NCBI GenBank assembly: GCA_900765575.1
Contig: CAAFRW010000019.1
Location: 1 to 14,218, forward strand
Reading direction: 5' to 3'
DNA from: Bacteroidaceae bacterium
GTDB lineage: Bacteria; Bacteroidota; Bacteroidia; Bacteroidales; Bacteroidaceae
Length of the DNA stretch: 14,218 nt
The notes beneath the pieces are model-generated. The model saw only the letters and a list, made by a program, of their open reading frames with translations. It was not told where the DNA came from and did no database searches. Positions 7,474 through 14,218 of this stretch are shown here, one piece after another (within the stretch, counting starts at the first letter, position 1; each line of letters begins with the position of its first letter). The position numbers and the translations under genes are program-made.

Positions 7474-10236
7474 TTAGATAGGTTTATTAAAACGATATTT
7501 CATGGAAATAATAAAATAACTACCTATTTGCTGGGTATGACGTTCGGAAAAGCCGTTGGCGGAAGTGTTTCTGGAATAGTCTTTTTTCCGGCAGAGAATA
7601 TCACTCCAATAGGCTGAGATTTCAGCTCTCTTCTTTTTTAGAAAACGCCAGGTCAGACCAGCATTTAAAACAACTTCTTTGCTTTCATCTTTTTGGATAT
7701 TTGTGCCGTTGCGGAAGGTATAAGCAGCATCGGTTCTTAATTGCAAATTACTGGGTAAATCGACGAATGCATCCAGATTCAGAGAATAATTACGAGTGTA
7801 TATGTTTGTTTCTCGCAGAGAATTGGCCGAGTGTTGGAAACGCCAATTTCCAGAAATATCGAAGCTTCCCCATTCCGGCAGGTATGATATGCGTAAACGA
7901 CTGTTTATTCCGGTGTCGCGTGTTTTACTACGATCGGGTTGCTCGCTTTTATTTTCATTAATGAGGCTAATGTTTTGGGCAAAAGAGCTACCGCTTTGCG
8001 CTGAAATGCGGAACTTCTTAATGCGTTTTTGATATCGTAAGGTCCCACGTGTATTCCATTTTCCGTTAATATTCACTGGATAAGTTTCGCGTCCTCCTGT
8101 TTGCTGGTCGTATATAACAGCACGGGTTTGGCTATTGATTTCATTTCCCCATTCTAATGTGGCAAAAAGGCCTTTTTGGGTATTTTGCGCTTCTAATCGT
8201 ACCGACTGGCTATAGGTGGATTTTAGGTTAGGATTTCCATGTGTTATGTTTAAGGGGTTACTATTATCCGTCAATGAGATTAGGTTCGATAAAGAAGGTT
8301 GTGTCGTATTGCCTTGATAGTTCAGGCGTATACGGCTCTTATTCTTTTTCCAAGTTACTGTGGCTACCGGGCGGAATCCTGCGGAATGTAAGGTTGTATC
8401 AGCCTGCAGTAACCCCGTCTTTTGTTCAAGACTACGCTGCTCTGGCCTTACTGATATACCAGCTGTTATATGCCAAATGGGGGAGGCGTAATTCATACGT
8501 AGGGCAATTTCGTGTCCTAGCGTGTGACTATGGCTTCGATTGCTGAGGCTATCGGTATACCCAGTTTGATAATCCGGTGGTAAGAAGCCCAAATGTTCAT
8601 CTGTTTCTTCCATAAACCTAGATAAGTCGTAAGTGTTACGTTGATTGTCCTGATTGCTGTAGTTTATGCCATATGAAAGTTGAAAGCGTAGTTTTTTTGT
8701 AAAAGGTTGGGTAAATACCAGCCCGAAATGAACATCATAATGGTCGCTGGGATTTTGTTTGTATTGATTGCGATAGAGGATAGAGTCGTTCCCTTTATAG
8801 TTTTCCAGTTGATAATAAGTGGTGGATGAGATAGAAAAATTATCATTCTCTCCATCTCCTTGATTGTATTGAGTGGTAAGACTTATGCTGCTTCCTTTCT
8901 CGTTGAATCTGCGGGTAAAGTTACTTTTAAAAGAATATTGATGGCGATTATTCAAAGATTGTGAATTCATTCGTATCTCGTTGATTTTCGTCTCATTTGG
9001 AATATTATCCAAATCTTCTTTAAAAGGGTCTGTTATTTCCAGTTCTGGATTCTCATTAAATGTTGCTTGATGGTTGTTATTGGTATTATCTCCTTTGCTG
9101 AAGTTCATGCTTCCTGAAAAATTGAAAAATGTTTTTTCATCAATATTCCAGCGTACTCCCAGTTGGGAAGCGATTGTACGGTTCAGAGCCGTGTTCCCTC
9201 CAGCCGAATATCGGTATTTGTTTCCGGTAGTCAGATACTGTTCATTATAAGCCGTTGTTTCACTACCGTTTTGGTTGTGGTTATATGTTACATTGCCGTT
9301 AATCGTTAACTCCTTTTTGAACTTCTTGGTAAAGTTCAGTGCCACATTATCCTGCCTGTTCTCTTTATAATCGGTATTCATGTTTCGGTTTCCTGAACGG
9401 GCGATAACAGAAAGGTTTTCCCCTCCTTTTTTGAAATAGTTGCTAGTTAATTCAAAGTCTTTTTTATTGTAGTTTCCTGCACCTACTTTTCCCGAAGCGA
9501 GCAATGTTCCATTAAATTCCTTTTTAGTTTGTAGGTCGAGTACATAATTTTCGTCTCCTGTACTAACTCCTGTAATCTTTTCCAACTCACTTTTTTTATC
9601 ATATACTTTTATTTTGCTGACAAGCTCTGCAGGTAGATTTTTCAATGATATATTATTATTTCCGGCAAAGAACGACTCTCCGTTTATATTGATTTCTTTA
9701 ATAGGTATTCCATTATAAGTGATGGATTGATTCTGGGTATCATAGTCCATTCCCGGGATACGTTTTATTAGTTCTTCAAGGTATGCGCCTTCAGGCGTTT
9801 TATATATAGATGCGTTGATTATTGTTGTATCTTCCACTTGTTCTATCTCAGGAGCTTGTGCGGTAATAGTTACTTCTTTCAGGTTGAGACTTTGTTCTTC
9901 CATTTTTATATTATCAAGTCGAATGTTTTTCTCTTTATTGGGGGATATGGATTTATATACAGCAATGAAGCCTATGTACGAGGCCTTAAATATATATGTT
10001 TTGTTCTTTTTAGTCGGAAAGTTGAATTGAAAATAGCCTTGTTCGTTGCTTGTTGTTCCTTTCACCAAAGAAGAATCTTGTTCCATAATGAGAATACTGG
10101 CATAGGGTAATCCTTCCATTGTGTCGTTTTCTCCGTTTATGATTAAACGCCCACTTATATTCTGTGTTTGTGCCGATAGGATACCGGATAGTAAGGTTAA
10201 TAGTAACGTAAGTATATTCTTTTTAAAAGTGTCCAT
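7474..10236 (-). CDS. TonB-receptor-like outer-membrane β-barrel protein (OMP_b-brl_3 type)
   Basis: This 920-residue outer-membrane protein has a signal peptide (MDTFKKNILTLLLTLLSGILSAQ, cleavage near 22-23), a peptidase-associated/carboxypeptidase-regulatory-like domain (about 27-115, ISGRLIINGE...LPYASILI...GYFQFNFP), a degenerate plug (about 120-240, with VTITAQAPEIEQVEDTT and IPGMDYDTQNQSITYNGIPIKEININGESFF), and a long barrel rich in alternating aromatic strands up to KYRFNKPI. This architecture is typical of Bacteroidetes proteins usually annotated as outer-membrane β-barrel or TonB-dependent receptor proteins. It has no STN domain and no SusD partner, so it is distinct from the SusC-like gene in this window. 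What it transports or binds is unknown. ATG 10236 is the first codon giving a signal peptide; TTGGA lies directly upstream. It is a single-gene unit by spacing. Confidence 0.9.
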   Translation of the reverse strand: MDTFKKNILTLLLTLLSGILSAQTQNISGRLIINGENDTMEGLPYASILIMEQDSSLVKGTTSNEQGYFQFNFPTKKNKTYIFKASYIGFIAVYKSISPNKEKNIRLDNIKMEEQSLNLKEVTITAQAPEIEQVEDTTIINASIYKTPEGAYLEELIKRIPGMDYDTQNQSITYNGIPIKEININGESFFAGNNNISLKNLPAELVSKIKVYDKKSELEKITGVSTGDENYVLDLQTKKEFNGTLLASGKVGAGNYNKKDFELTSNYFKKGGENLSVIARSGNRNMNTDYKENRQDNVALNFTKKFKKELTINGNVTYNHNQNGSETTAYNEQYLTTGNKYRYSAGGNTALNRTIASQLGVRWNIDEKTFFNFSGSMNFSKGDNTNNNHQATFNENPELEITDPFKEDLDNIPNETKINEIRMNSQSLNNRHQYSFKSNFTRRFNEKGSSISLTTQYNQGDGENDNFSISSTTYYQLENYKGNDSILYRNQYKQNPSDHYDVHFGLVFTQPFTKKLRFQLSYGINYSNQDNQRNTYDLSRFMEETDEHLGFLPPDYQTGYTDSLSNRSHSHTLGHEIALRMNYASPIWHITAGISVRPEQRSLEQKTGLLQADTTLHSAGFRPVATVTWKKNKSRIRLNYQGNTTQPSLSNLISLTDNSNPLNITHGNPNLKSTYSQSVRLEAQNTQKGLFATLEWGNEINSQTRAVIYDQQTGGRETYPVNINGKWNTRGTLRYQKRIKKFRISAQSGSSFAQNISLINENKSEQPDRSKTRDTGINSRLRISYLPEWGSFDISGNWRFQHSANSLRETNIYTRNYSLNLDAFVDLPSNLQLRTDAAYTFRNGTNIQKDESKEVVLNAGLTWRFLKKKRAEISAYWSDILCRKKDYSRNTSANGFSERHTQQIGSYFIISMKYRFNKPI

Positions 10237-10245
10237 TCCAATCTG

Positions 10246-10314
10246 TTATCGTTTTTTTATTGTCTTATGAGACATTGTACTGACATTTAATTCTTCTATC
10301 TCTCTTTCCTTCAT
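10246..10314 (-). CDS. Possible 22-residue leader peptide upstream of the β-barrel gene
   Basis: ATG at 10314 preceded by GGAG (two-base gap) opens MKEREIEELNVSTMSHKTIKKR and stops at 10246, nine bases before the β-barrel start. The placement and the ribosome-site-like GGAG would suit a translated leader or coupled small ORF. The peptide is highly charged with no signal or membrane segment. EIEELNVS faintly recalls the helix-turn-helix of regulators such as sigma region 4, so it could also be a remnant of a deleted gene. An AT-rich spacer can produce a short frame like this by chance. Confidence 0.25.
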   Translation of the reverse strand: MKEREIEELNVSTMSHKTIKKR

Positions 10315-10604
10315 AACTCCGGCTATATTTGTTAAATGTTTTTTTGTGTATAATATTAACGATAAATATAGATTGTACATTAGTCTATTAATTAGATTTC
10401 AAGTGCAGCTTAAAAGAGCTATTGTTGATAATTAGATAGGAAAAGTTTTATATGGTTTAATGAACCCTGTTTCAAAAAAGATGCTTAGTTAGAAGGTAAA
10501 TTAGGGAAGAGATAGGGATTTTAATAATACGGGAAGAAATTAAGAGGCTGTCTCAACACAAAAAGGAGGTGCCTTTACTTATTAATTTATAAGTTGATAA
10601 CATG

Positions 10605-10663
10605 AAAATCCTCTTATCTTTCCTTTAATATTTAGATAATTAGAGGTAAAATAAGAGGATTTT
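10605..10663 (-). terminator. recA terminator hairpin
   Basis: AAAATCCTCTTAT (10605-10617) and ATAAGAGGATTTT (10651-10663) are perfect inverted repeats of 13 bases. The 33 bases between them pair again imperfectly (TTTACCTCTAAT with ATTAAAGGAAAG on the minus strand), giving one long stem. It begins 31 bases after the recA stop and ends in a T-tract on the minus strand with an A-tract at its start, the usual form of an intrinsic terminator. Because of that symmetry it could work in both directions. Confidence 0.75.
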
Positions 10664-10694
10664 AAAAAGTATTTAATCTATCAGATTTGCATTA

Positions 10695-11726
10695 TTATGC
10701 TTTCTTCTCTTTCAGTTTTTCGAAGATAAGTTTCTCTAATTCTTCAGCCAGCTCCGGGTTATCGGCCATGCATTGTTTGGCTGCATCACGTCCCTGTCCT
10801 ATTTTTGTTTCATTATAGCTGTACCAGGCACCACTCTTCTTAATAATTCCCAAATCGGAACCTAAATCGATAATTTCGCCCGTACGGGAAATGCCTTCCC
10901 CAAACATGATGTCGAATTCTGCCTTACGGAAAGGAGGAGCCACTTTGTTTTTGACTACTTTTACTTTCGTTTGTTTTCCGATTATCTCGTCTCCATCTTT
11001 CAGTTGTTGTGAACCACGGATATCCAATCGAACGGAAGCATAGAATTTCAATGCGTTACCACCGGTGGTTGTTTCGGGATTACCGAACATCACTCCGATT
11101 TTTTCACGTAGCTGGTTGATAAAGATACAGGTTGTTTTGGTCTTGTTGATAGTAGAGGTGAGCTTACGCAATGCCTGAGACATTAAACGAGCTTGCAAAC
11201 CTACCTTATTATCACCCATGTCTCCATCGATTTCAGCTTTTGGAGTCAAGGCGGCCACAGAGTCTATTACAATAATGTCGATAGCAGAAGAACGAATCAA
11301 TTGTTCGGCAATTTCCAATGCCTGTTCACCATTATCTGGTTGGGAAATCCATAAATTCTCCACGTCAACTCCTAATTTAGCAGCGTAGAAACGGTCGAAA
11401 GCATGCTCTGCATCAATAAAAGCGGCAATACCGCCTGCTTTCTGTGCTTCAGCAATGGCATGGATAGCCAACGTTGTTTTACCCGATGACTCCGGTCCGT
11501 AAATCTCGATGACACGTCCGCGTGGATAACCGCCTACACCCAATGCTGCGTTCAAGCCGATGGAACCGGTCGGTATTACTTCTACTTCCTGAATGTTGTC
11601 ATCGCCAAGTTTCATAATAGAGCCTTTACCGTAGGTTTTCTCTATTTTGTCCATAGCCGTCTGCAGTGCTTTTAGCTTTTCATTTGAACTACCTGCTTCT
11701 ATGTCATTATTTTCTTTTTTTGCCAT
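10695..11726 (-). CDS. recA: RecA recombinase
   Basis: RecA coats single-stranded DNA, drives homologous strand exchange and stimulates cleavage of LexA-type repressors where these exist. The 343 residues are full length. Walker A is GPESSGKTT at 77-85, the catalytic glutamate is Glu107 (IDAEHAFD), Walker B is DIIVIDS near 150-156, and the DNA-binding loop region includes FINQLREKIGVMFGNPETTTGGNALKFYASVRLDIR. The C-terminal tail ends in a lysine-rich segment (EKLKEKKA). ATG 11726 gives MAKKENNDIEAGS, normal for Bacteroides RecA. The gene begins 11 bases after the bcp stop, so it is probably expressed from the upstream operon, and it ends before a strong hairpin. I saw no recognisable SOS box in the short upstream spacer. 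Confidence 0.99.
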   Translation of the reverse strand: MAKKENNDIEAGSSNEKLKALQTAMDKIEKTYGKGSIMKLGDDNIQEVEVIPTGSIGLNAALGVGGYPRGRVIEIYGPESSGKTTLAIHAIAEAQKAGGIAAFIDAEHAFDRFYAAKLGVDVENLWISQPDNGEQALEIAEQLIRSSAIDIIVIDSVAALTPKAEIDGDMGDNKVGLQARLMSQALRKLTSTINKTKTTCIFINQLREKIGVMFGNPETTTGGNALKFYASVRLDIRGSQQLKDGDEIIGKQTKVKVVKNKVAPPFRKAEFDIMFGEGISRTGEIIDLGSDLGIIKKSGAWYSYNETKIGQGRDAAKQCMADNPELAEELEKLIFEKLKEKKA

Positions 11727-11737
11727 GTAATTAATAT

Positions 11738-12184
11738 TTATAAAATTTGTTGAGCATGCTCTTTTGTTTTGATTTCTTTAGGGGTGAAGATACGTTCAAT
11801 TATCCCTTCTTCATTGATAATAAAAGTAGTGCGGAAGGTACCCATGTATTTGCGTCCGTACATACTTTTTTCTCCCCATACGCCAAATTGTTCCACCAGT
11901 TTCTTGTCCGTATCGGCAATCAACGGGAAGGGGAGCTGGTTCTTTTCAATGAATTTCTGATGCGATTTAGCATCATCCACACTTACTCCGATTATCTCGT
12001 AACCGGCTTTGCGAAGTTCGCTGTAACCGTCACGTAAACTACAAGCTTCAGCTGTGCAACCGGAGGTATTGTCTTTTGGATAAAAGTAAAGTACTACTTT
12101 ACGTCCTTTATAACTATCGAGACGGATTTCATTTCCATTCTCATCAAGCCCGAGTATTTCGGGTGCTTTATCGCCTACTTTCAC
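11738..12184 (-). CDS. bcp: Bcp/PrxQ-type thioredoxin-dependent thiol peroxidase
   Basis: This peroxiredoxin reduces hydrogen peroxide and organic hydroperoxides in the cytoplasm using thioredoxin. With the GTG start at 12184 it is 148 residues, close to the family size. The motif YPKDNTSGCTAEACSLRD carries the peroxidatic Cys43 and, five residues on, Cys48, the arrangement of E. coli Bcp (Cys45/Cys50). RYIMGTFR-like text (GRKYMGTFRTTFII) and the KTKEHAQQIL end are also typical. No ATG is available: the same frame runs upstream to a TTG at 12274, but that part is translated repeat sequence (HFPLSIFNFQF), so the GTG (VKVGDKAPEIL) is preferred, though its ribosome site is weak. It lies between the spermidine-pathway gene and recA. 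Confidence 0.92.
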   Translation of the reverse strand: MKVGDKAPEILGLDENGNEIRLDSYKGRKVVLYFYPKDNTSGCTAEACSLRDGYSELRKAGYEIIGVSVDDAKSHQKFIEKNQLPFPLIADTDKKLVEQFGVWGEKSMYGRKYMGTFRTTFIINEEGIIERIFTPKEIKTKEHAQQIL

Positions 12185-12193
12185 TTCTTTACT

Positions 12194-12275
12194 AAATTGA
12201 AAATTGAAAATTGAAAGTGGAAAATGAAGAAACGCGCGTTTATGCACTTTCAATTTTTCACTTTCAATTTTCAAT
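12194..12275. repeat. AATTGAAA-type palindromic repeat between the dehydrogenase gene and bcp
   Basis: The 82 bases form one imperfect palindrome. The left arm is built from tandem AAATTGAAAATTGAAA units followed by GTGGAAAATGAAG; the right arm is the reverse pattern (CACTTTCAATTTTTCACTTTC and AATTTTCAATT); the centre is the perfect 12-base palindrome AAACGCGCGTTT (12230-12241). The element begins four bases after the dehydrogenase stop and ends nine bases before the bcp GTG, so it makes up nearly the whole spacer. Similar runs of AATTGAAA are, to my knowledge, common between Bacteroides genes. As RNA it would fold into a strong hairpin and could change the stability or translation of the downstream part of the operon. 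Confidence 0.8.
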
Positions 12276-12279
12276 TATG

Positions 12280-13473
12280 TTAAACTTCTAAGTCTTTATC
12301 AAATTCTTCGTGCCATGGAAGTCCTTGTTTGTTGAGTTGTTCCATGAATGGGTCTGGGTCAAACTCTTCCACATTGAATACCCCCGGCTTTTTCCATAAT
12401 CCTTTGAGGAACATCATAGCGCCAATCATAGCCGGAACACCTGTCGTATAACTTACTCCCTGCATGCCAGTTTCCTTATAGGCTGCCTGATGGCTACAAT
12501 TATTATATATATAATAGGTGTGTTCTTTACCGTCTTTGATACCACGGATACGGCAACCGATTGAAGTCTCTCCTTCATAGTTCTCACCCAAATCCTGTGG
12601 ATTCGGCAGCACTGCTTTCAGGAATTGTAATGGAACAATCTTCATTCCGTTGTATTCCACTTCGTCGATGCGAGCCATACCGATGTTTTGAATAACCCGT
12701 AAATGAGTCAGATATTCCTGTCCGAAGGTCATCCAAAAACGTGCGCGTTTAATGGTCGGATAGTTCTTAACCAAAGATTCCAGTTCTTCGTGATAGAGCA
12801 AATAGGAGTCACGTGGTCCGATGTTCGGATAGGTGAGAGCCTTATGGATTTCCAATGGTCCGGTAGTTACCCACTCCCCGTTTTCGTAATAACGTCCGTT
12901 TTGCGTAATCTCACGAATATTGATTTCCGGATTAAAGTTTGTAGCAAAAGCCTTGTGGTGATTACCCGCGTTGCAATCTACGATATCCAGATAGTGTATT
13001 TCGTCGAAATAATGTTTCGCTGCATAAGCTGTGTAAATACCGCTTACTCCCGGGTCGAATCCACAACCCAGAATAGCTGTTAGTCCGGCTTCTTCGAAAC
13101 GTTTTTTGTAAGCCCATTGCCAACTATATTCGAAGTGTGCTACATCTTTGGGCTCATAATTAGCCGTATCCAGATAGTTAACACCCGCTTTCAAACAAGC
13201 CTCCATAATGGTAAGGTCTTGATAAGGAAGAGCTACGTTGATAACGATATCCGGTTTGAATTCGTTAAACAAAACAACTAACTCATTTACATTGTCGGCA
13301 TCTACTTGTGCTGTGCGGATAGAAGGGTTGCCAATGGCTTTTACCACAGCATCGCATTTCGATTTGGTGCGACTTGCAATCATTATATCTGTAAACACAT
13401 CCAAGTTCTGTGCTACTTTGTGCGCCACGACGGTTCCTACACCTCCTGCGCCAATAATTAAAACTTTACCCAT
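12280..13473 (-). CDS. Carboxynorspermidine dehydrogenase (saccharopine dehydrogenase family)
   Basis: This 397-residue cytoplasmic NADPH enzyme most likely joins aspartate semialdehyde to putrescine (or diaminopropane) to give carboxyspermidine (or carboxynorspermidine), which a separate decarboxylase converts to spermidine; Bacteroides uses this route in place of the S-adenosylmethionine route. The N-terminal Rossmann motif is VLIIGAGGVGTVVAHK (GAGGVG at 8-13), followed by the family text INVALPY.DLTIMEACLKAGVNYLDTANYE (about 78-107) and GCGFDPGVSG (136-145). Length and these motifs fit the carboxynorspermidine group (sometimes annotated as saccharopine dehydrogenase or LYS1). The start is ATG 13473, 31 bases after the preceding gene. 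The decarboxylase gene is not in the window. A lysine-pathway role is less likely. Confidence 0.9.
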   Translation of the reverse strand: MGKVLIIGAGGVGTVVAHKVAQNLDVFTDIMIASRTKSKCDAVVKAIGNPSIRTAQVDADNVNELVVLFNEFKPDIVINVALPYQDLTIMEACLKAGVNYLDTANYEPKDVAHFEYSWQWAYKKRFEEAGLTAILGCGFDPGVSGIYTAYAAKHYFDEIHYLDIVDCNAGNHHKAFATNFNPEINIREITQNGRYYENGEWVTTGPLEIHKALTYPNIGPRDSYLLYHEELESLVKNYPTIKRARFWMTFGQEYLTHLRVIQNIGMARIDEVEYNGMKIVPLQFLKAVLPNPQDLGENYEGETSIGCRIRGIKDGKEHTYYIYNNCSHQAAYKETGMQGVSYTTGVPAMIGAMMFLKGLWKKPGVFNVEEFDPDPFMEQLNKQGLPWHEEFDKDLEV

Positions 13474-13504
13474 TTATTTCAATAAGTTGTTTAAAGGTTG
13501 ATGA

Positions 13505-14218
13505 TTAATTGATTTCTGCTAGTTTACCATGTTTGAATGTCAGGATGGAGTGGTCTTCGTAGAACCAGTCTTCTCTTGCTTCTTCATGGTTTTTATGAAC
13601 ACGCAACGGATTGCCTTTTGCCATACGACATGCGTCAGGACTCATACCCAACTTGATTTCTCCTTTGCTGATGAGTTCCCAAGTGTTATCATCGATTTTC
13701 GGATAACGGGAACGTAAATTTCCTTGTCCGAATACATCGGTAAAGAAGTTCTCATGTTCTCCGGCAATATCCCCGGCAACGCTGGTGCGTTTAAATGTGA
13801 TTTCTTTTGTATAGGTGTTTCCTTCCAAATCGAGAAGGGTCATTTTTACATAAGGTGAATTATTGATCGCTTCGATATCTTTGATAACAAATTGCCTGTA
13901 TCGATTGATACGTTTCGGCCCTTTTTCGCTAATCATATCGCTGCTTTCTTTTAAGTACACATCTTTTCCGGCATATTGTTCTTTCAAATTTTCCTGTACA
14001 CTTTTGTTTGCATCGTTAAATGCGAAAGAATTAGGGAACCACATACTTTTTAAATCCATGATAAACTCGGTATCCACCATACCACAGTTCGTTTTGGAGA
14101 TGGCTACTGATTGGTAGTATTCACGTCCTTTCTCATCTTTCACTACAATTTTAACAGGGAAAGAACGACTGCCTATTCCTACCCCCACAACTGTTACTTT
14201 CGTGTTATCGGGTATTTC
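13505..14218 (-). CDS. Hypothetical protein with BamE-like C-terminus (N-terminus beyond right edge)
   Basis: An open frame of 237 residues runs from the window edge to the TAA at 13505. The GTG at 14188 is only an internal valine, because the frame continues to the edge (EIPDNTKVTVV...), so the true start and any signal peptide lie outside. I do not recognise the whole protein. The middle part is rich in β-strands (VKMTLLDLEGNTYTKEITFKRTS). The last 55 residues (ELISKGEIKLGMSPDACRMAKGNP...DWFYEDHSILTFKHGKL) have the layout of the small BamE/SmpA fold: helix, GMS..., glycine-proline turn, then W-Y and F strands. That suggests an envelope or lipoprotein role, as inference only. Its stop is 31 bases before the dehydrogenase gene, so it may head or join the same operon. 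Confidence 0.85.
   Translation of the reverse strand, partial: EIPDNTKVTVVGVGIGSRSFPVKIVVKDEKGREYYQSVAISKTNCGMVDTEFIMDLKSMWFPNSFAFNDANKSVQENLKEQYAGKDVYLKESSDMISEKGPKRINRYRQFVIKDIEAINNSPYVKMTLLDLEGNTYTKEITFKRTSVAGDIAGEHENFFTDVFGQGNLRSRYPKIDDNTWELISKGEIKLGMSPDACRMAKGNPLRVHKNHEEAREDWFYEDHSILTFKHGKLAEIN

Larger units (their letters stand above)
10237..10694. other. 458-base spacer between recA and the β-barrel gene
   Basis: This AT-rich spacer carries the recA terminator hairpin near its right end, a possible 22-codon leader ORF near its left end, and presumably the promoter of the β-barrel gene. TATATTTA (10363-10370, minus strand) resembles the Bacteroides -7 element TAnnTTTG but lacks a well-spaced -33 partner. 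GAGGCTGTCTCAAC at 10543-10556 resembles terminal sequences seen near Bacteroides insertion elements, but no transposase or second end is present. The remainder shows nothing I can name. Confidence 0.6.

Noticed and set aside
10324..10331. Perfect TAnnTTTG promoter element on the plus strand
   Set aside because: There is no plus-strand gene downstream and no -33 element at the right distance; chance is likely in this AT-rich spacer.
12185..12274. N-terminal extension of Bcp from the TTG at 12274
   Set aside because: It translates repeat DNA into residues absent from the family; the family sequence starts at the GTG at 12184.
15..14117. Many plus-strand open frames of 60-130 codons
   Set aside because: They lie opposite well-supported minus-strand genes, have no recognisable domains or convincing ribosome sites, and read as low-complexity or cysteine-rich shadow translations.
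14186..14188. GTG start for the right-edge hypothetical protein
   Set aside because: The frame stays open to the window edge with protein-like sequence, so this valine is internal.

Overview
The window looks like chromosomal DNA of a gut Bacteroides or a close Bacteroidales relative. The evidence is a SusC/SusD pair with a FecR-type anti-sigma gene carrying a C-terminal DUF4974-like domain, a Bacteroidetes-type peptidase-associated/β-barrel outer-membrane protein, the alternative (carboxynorspermidine) spermidine pathway, and weak Shine-Dalgarno sequences with AT-rich spacers. The species cannot be fixed from the sequence alone. Every supported gene lies on the minus strand, so transcription runs from the right edge to the left edge.

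In transcription order, the right part (14218 to 10695) is a tight housekeeping cluster. It holds a hypothetical protein with a BamE-like C-terminus (cut by the window edge), a saccharopine-dehydrogenase-family carboxynorspermidine dehydrogenase, a Bcp-type thiol peroxidase and recA. Spacers are 11 to 95 bases, and a strong hairpin after recA probably ends the unit. The 95-base spacer between the dehydrogenase and bcp is almost filled by an AATTGAAA-type palindromic repeat that reaches close to the start of bcp.

The middle part holds two single genes: a 920-residue outer-membrane β-barrel protein (10236 to 7474), preceded by a 458-base spacer with a possible 22-codon leader ORF, and a YghZ-like aldo/keto reductase (7295 to 6294) followed by a long hairpin with a T-run.

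The left part (5924 to 1) is a nutrient-uptake unit in the usual order: membrane anti-sigma factor (FecR family), SusC-like TonB-dependent transporter with an N-terminal STN signalling domain, and SusD-like surface lipoprotein (C-terminus beyond the left edge). STN plus FecR implies trans-envelope signalling: substrate binding in the transporter is passed to the anti-sigma factor, which releases an ECF sigma factor. The ECF sigma gene normally found just upstream of fecR is absent. In its place is a 369-base spacer with a hairpin flanked by two near-identical 18-base direct repeats.

No RNA genes, CRISPR arrays, intact insertion sequences or phage genes were seen. I do not see a clearly new multi-gene system. 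The best leads are the sigma-less FecR/SusCD unit, the repeat structure in front of it, and the repeat inserted at the 5' end of bcp.
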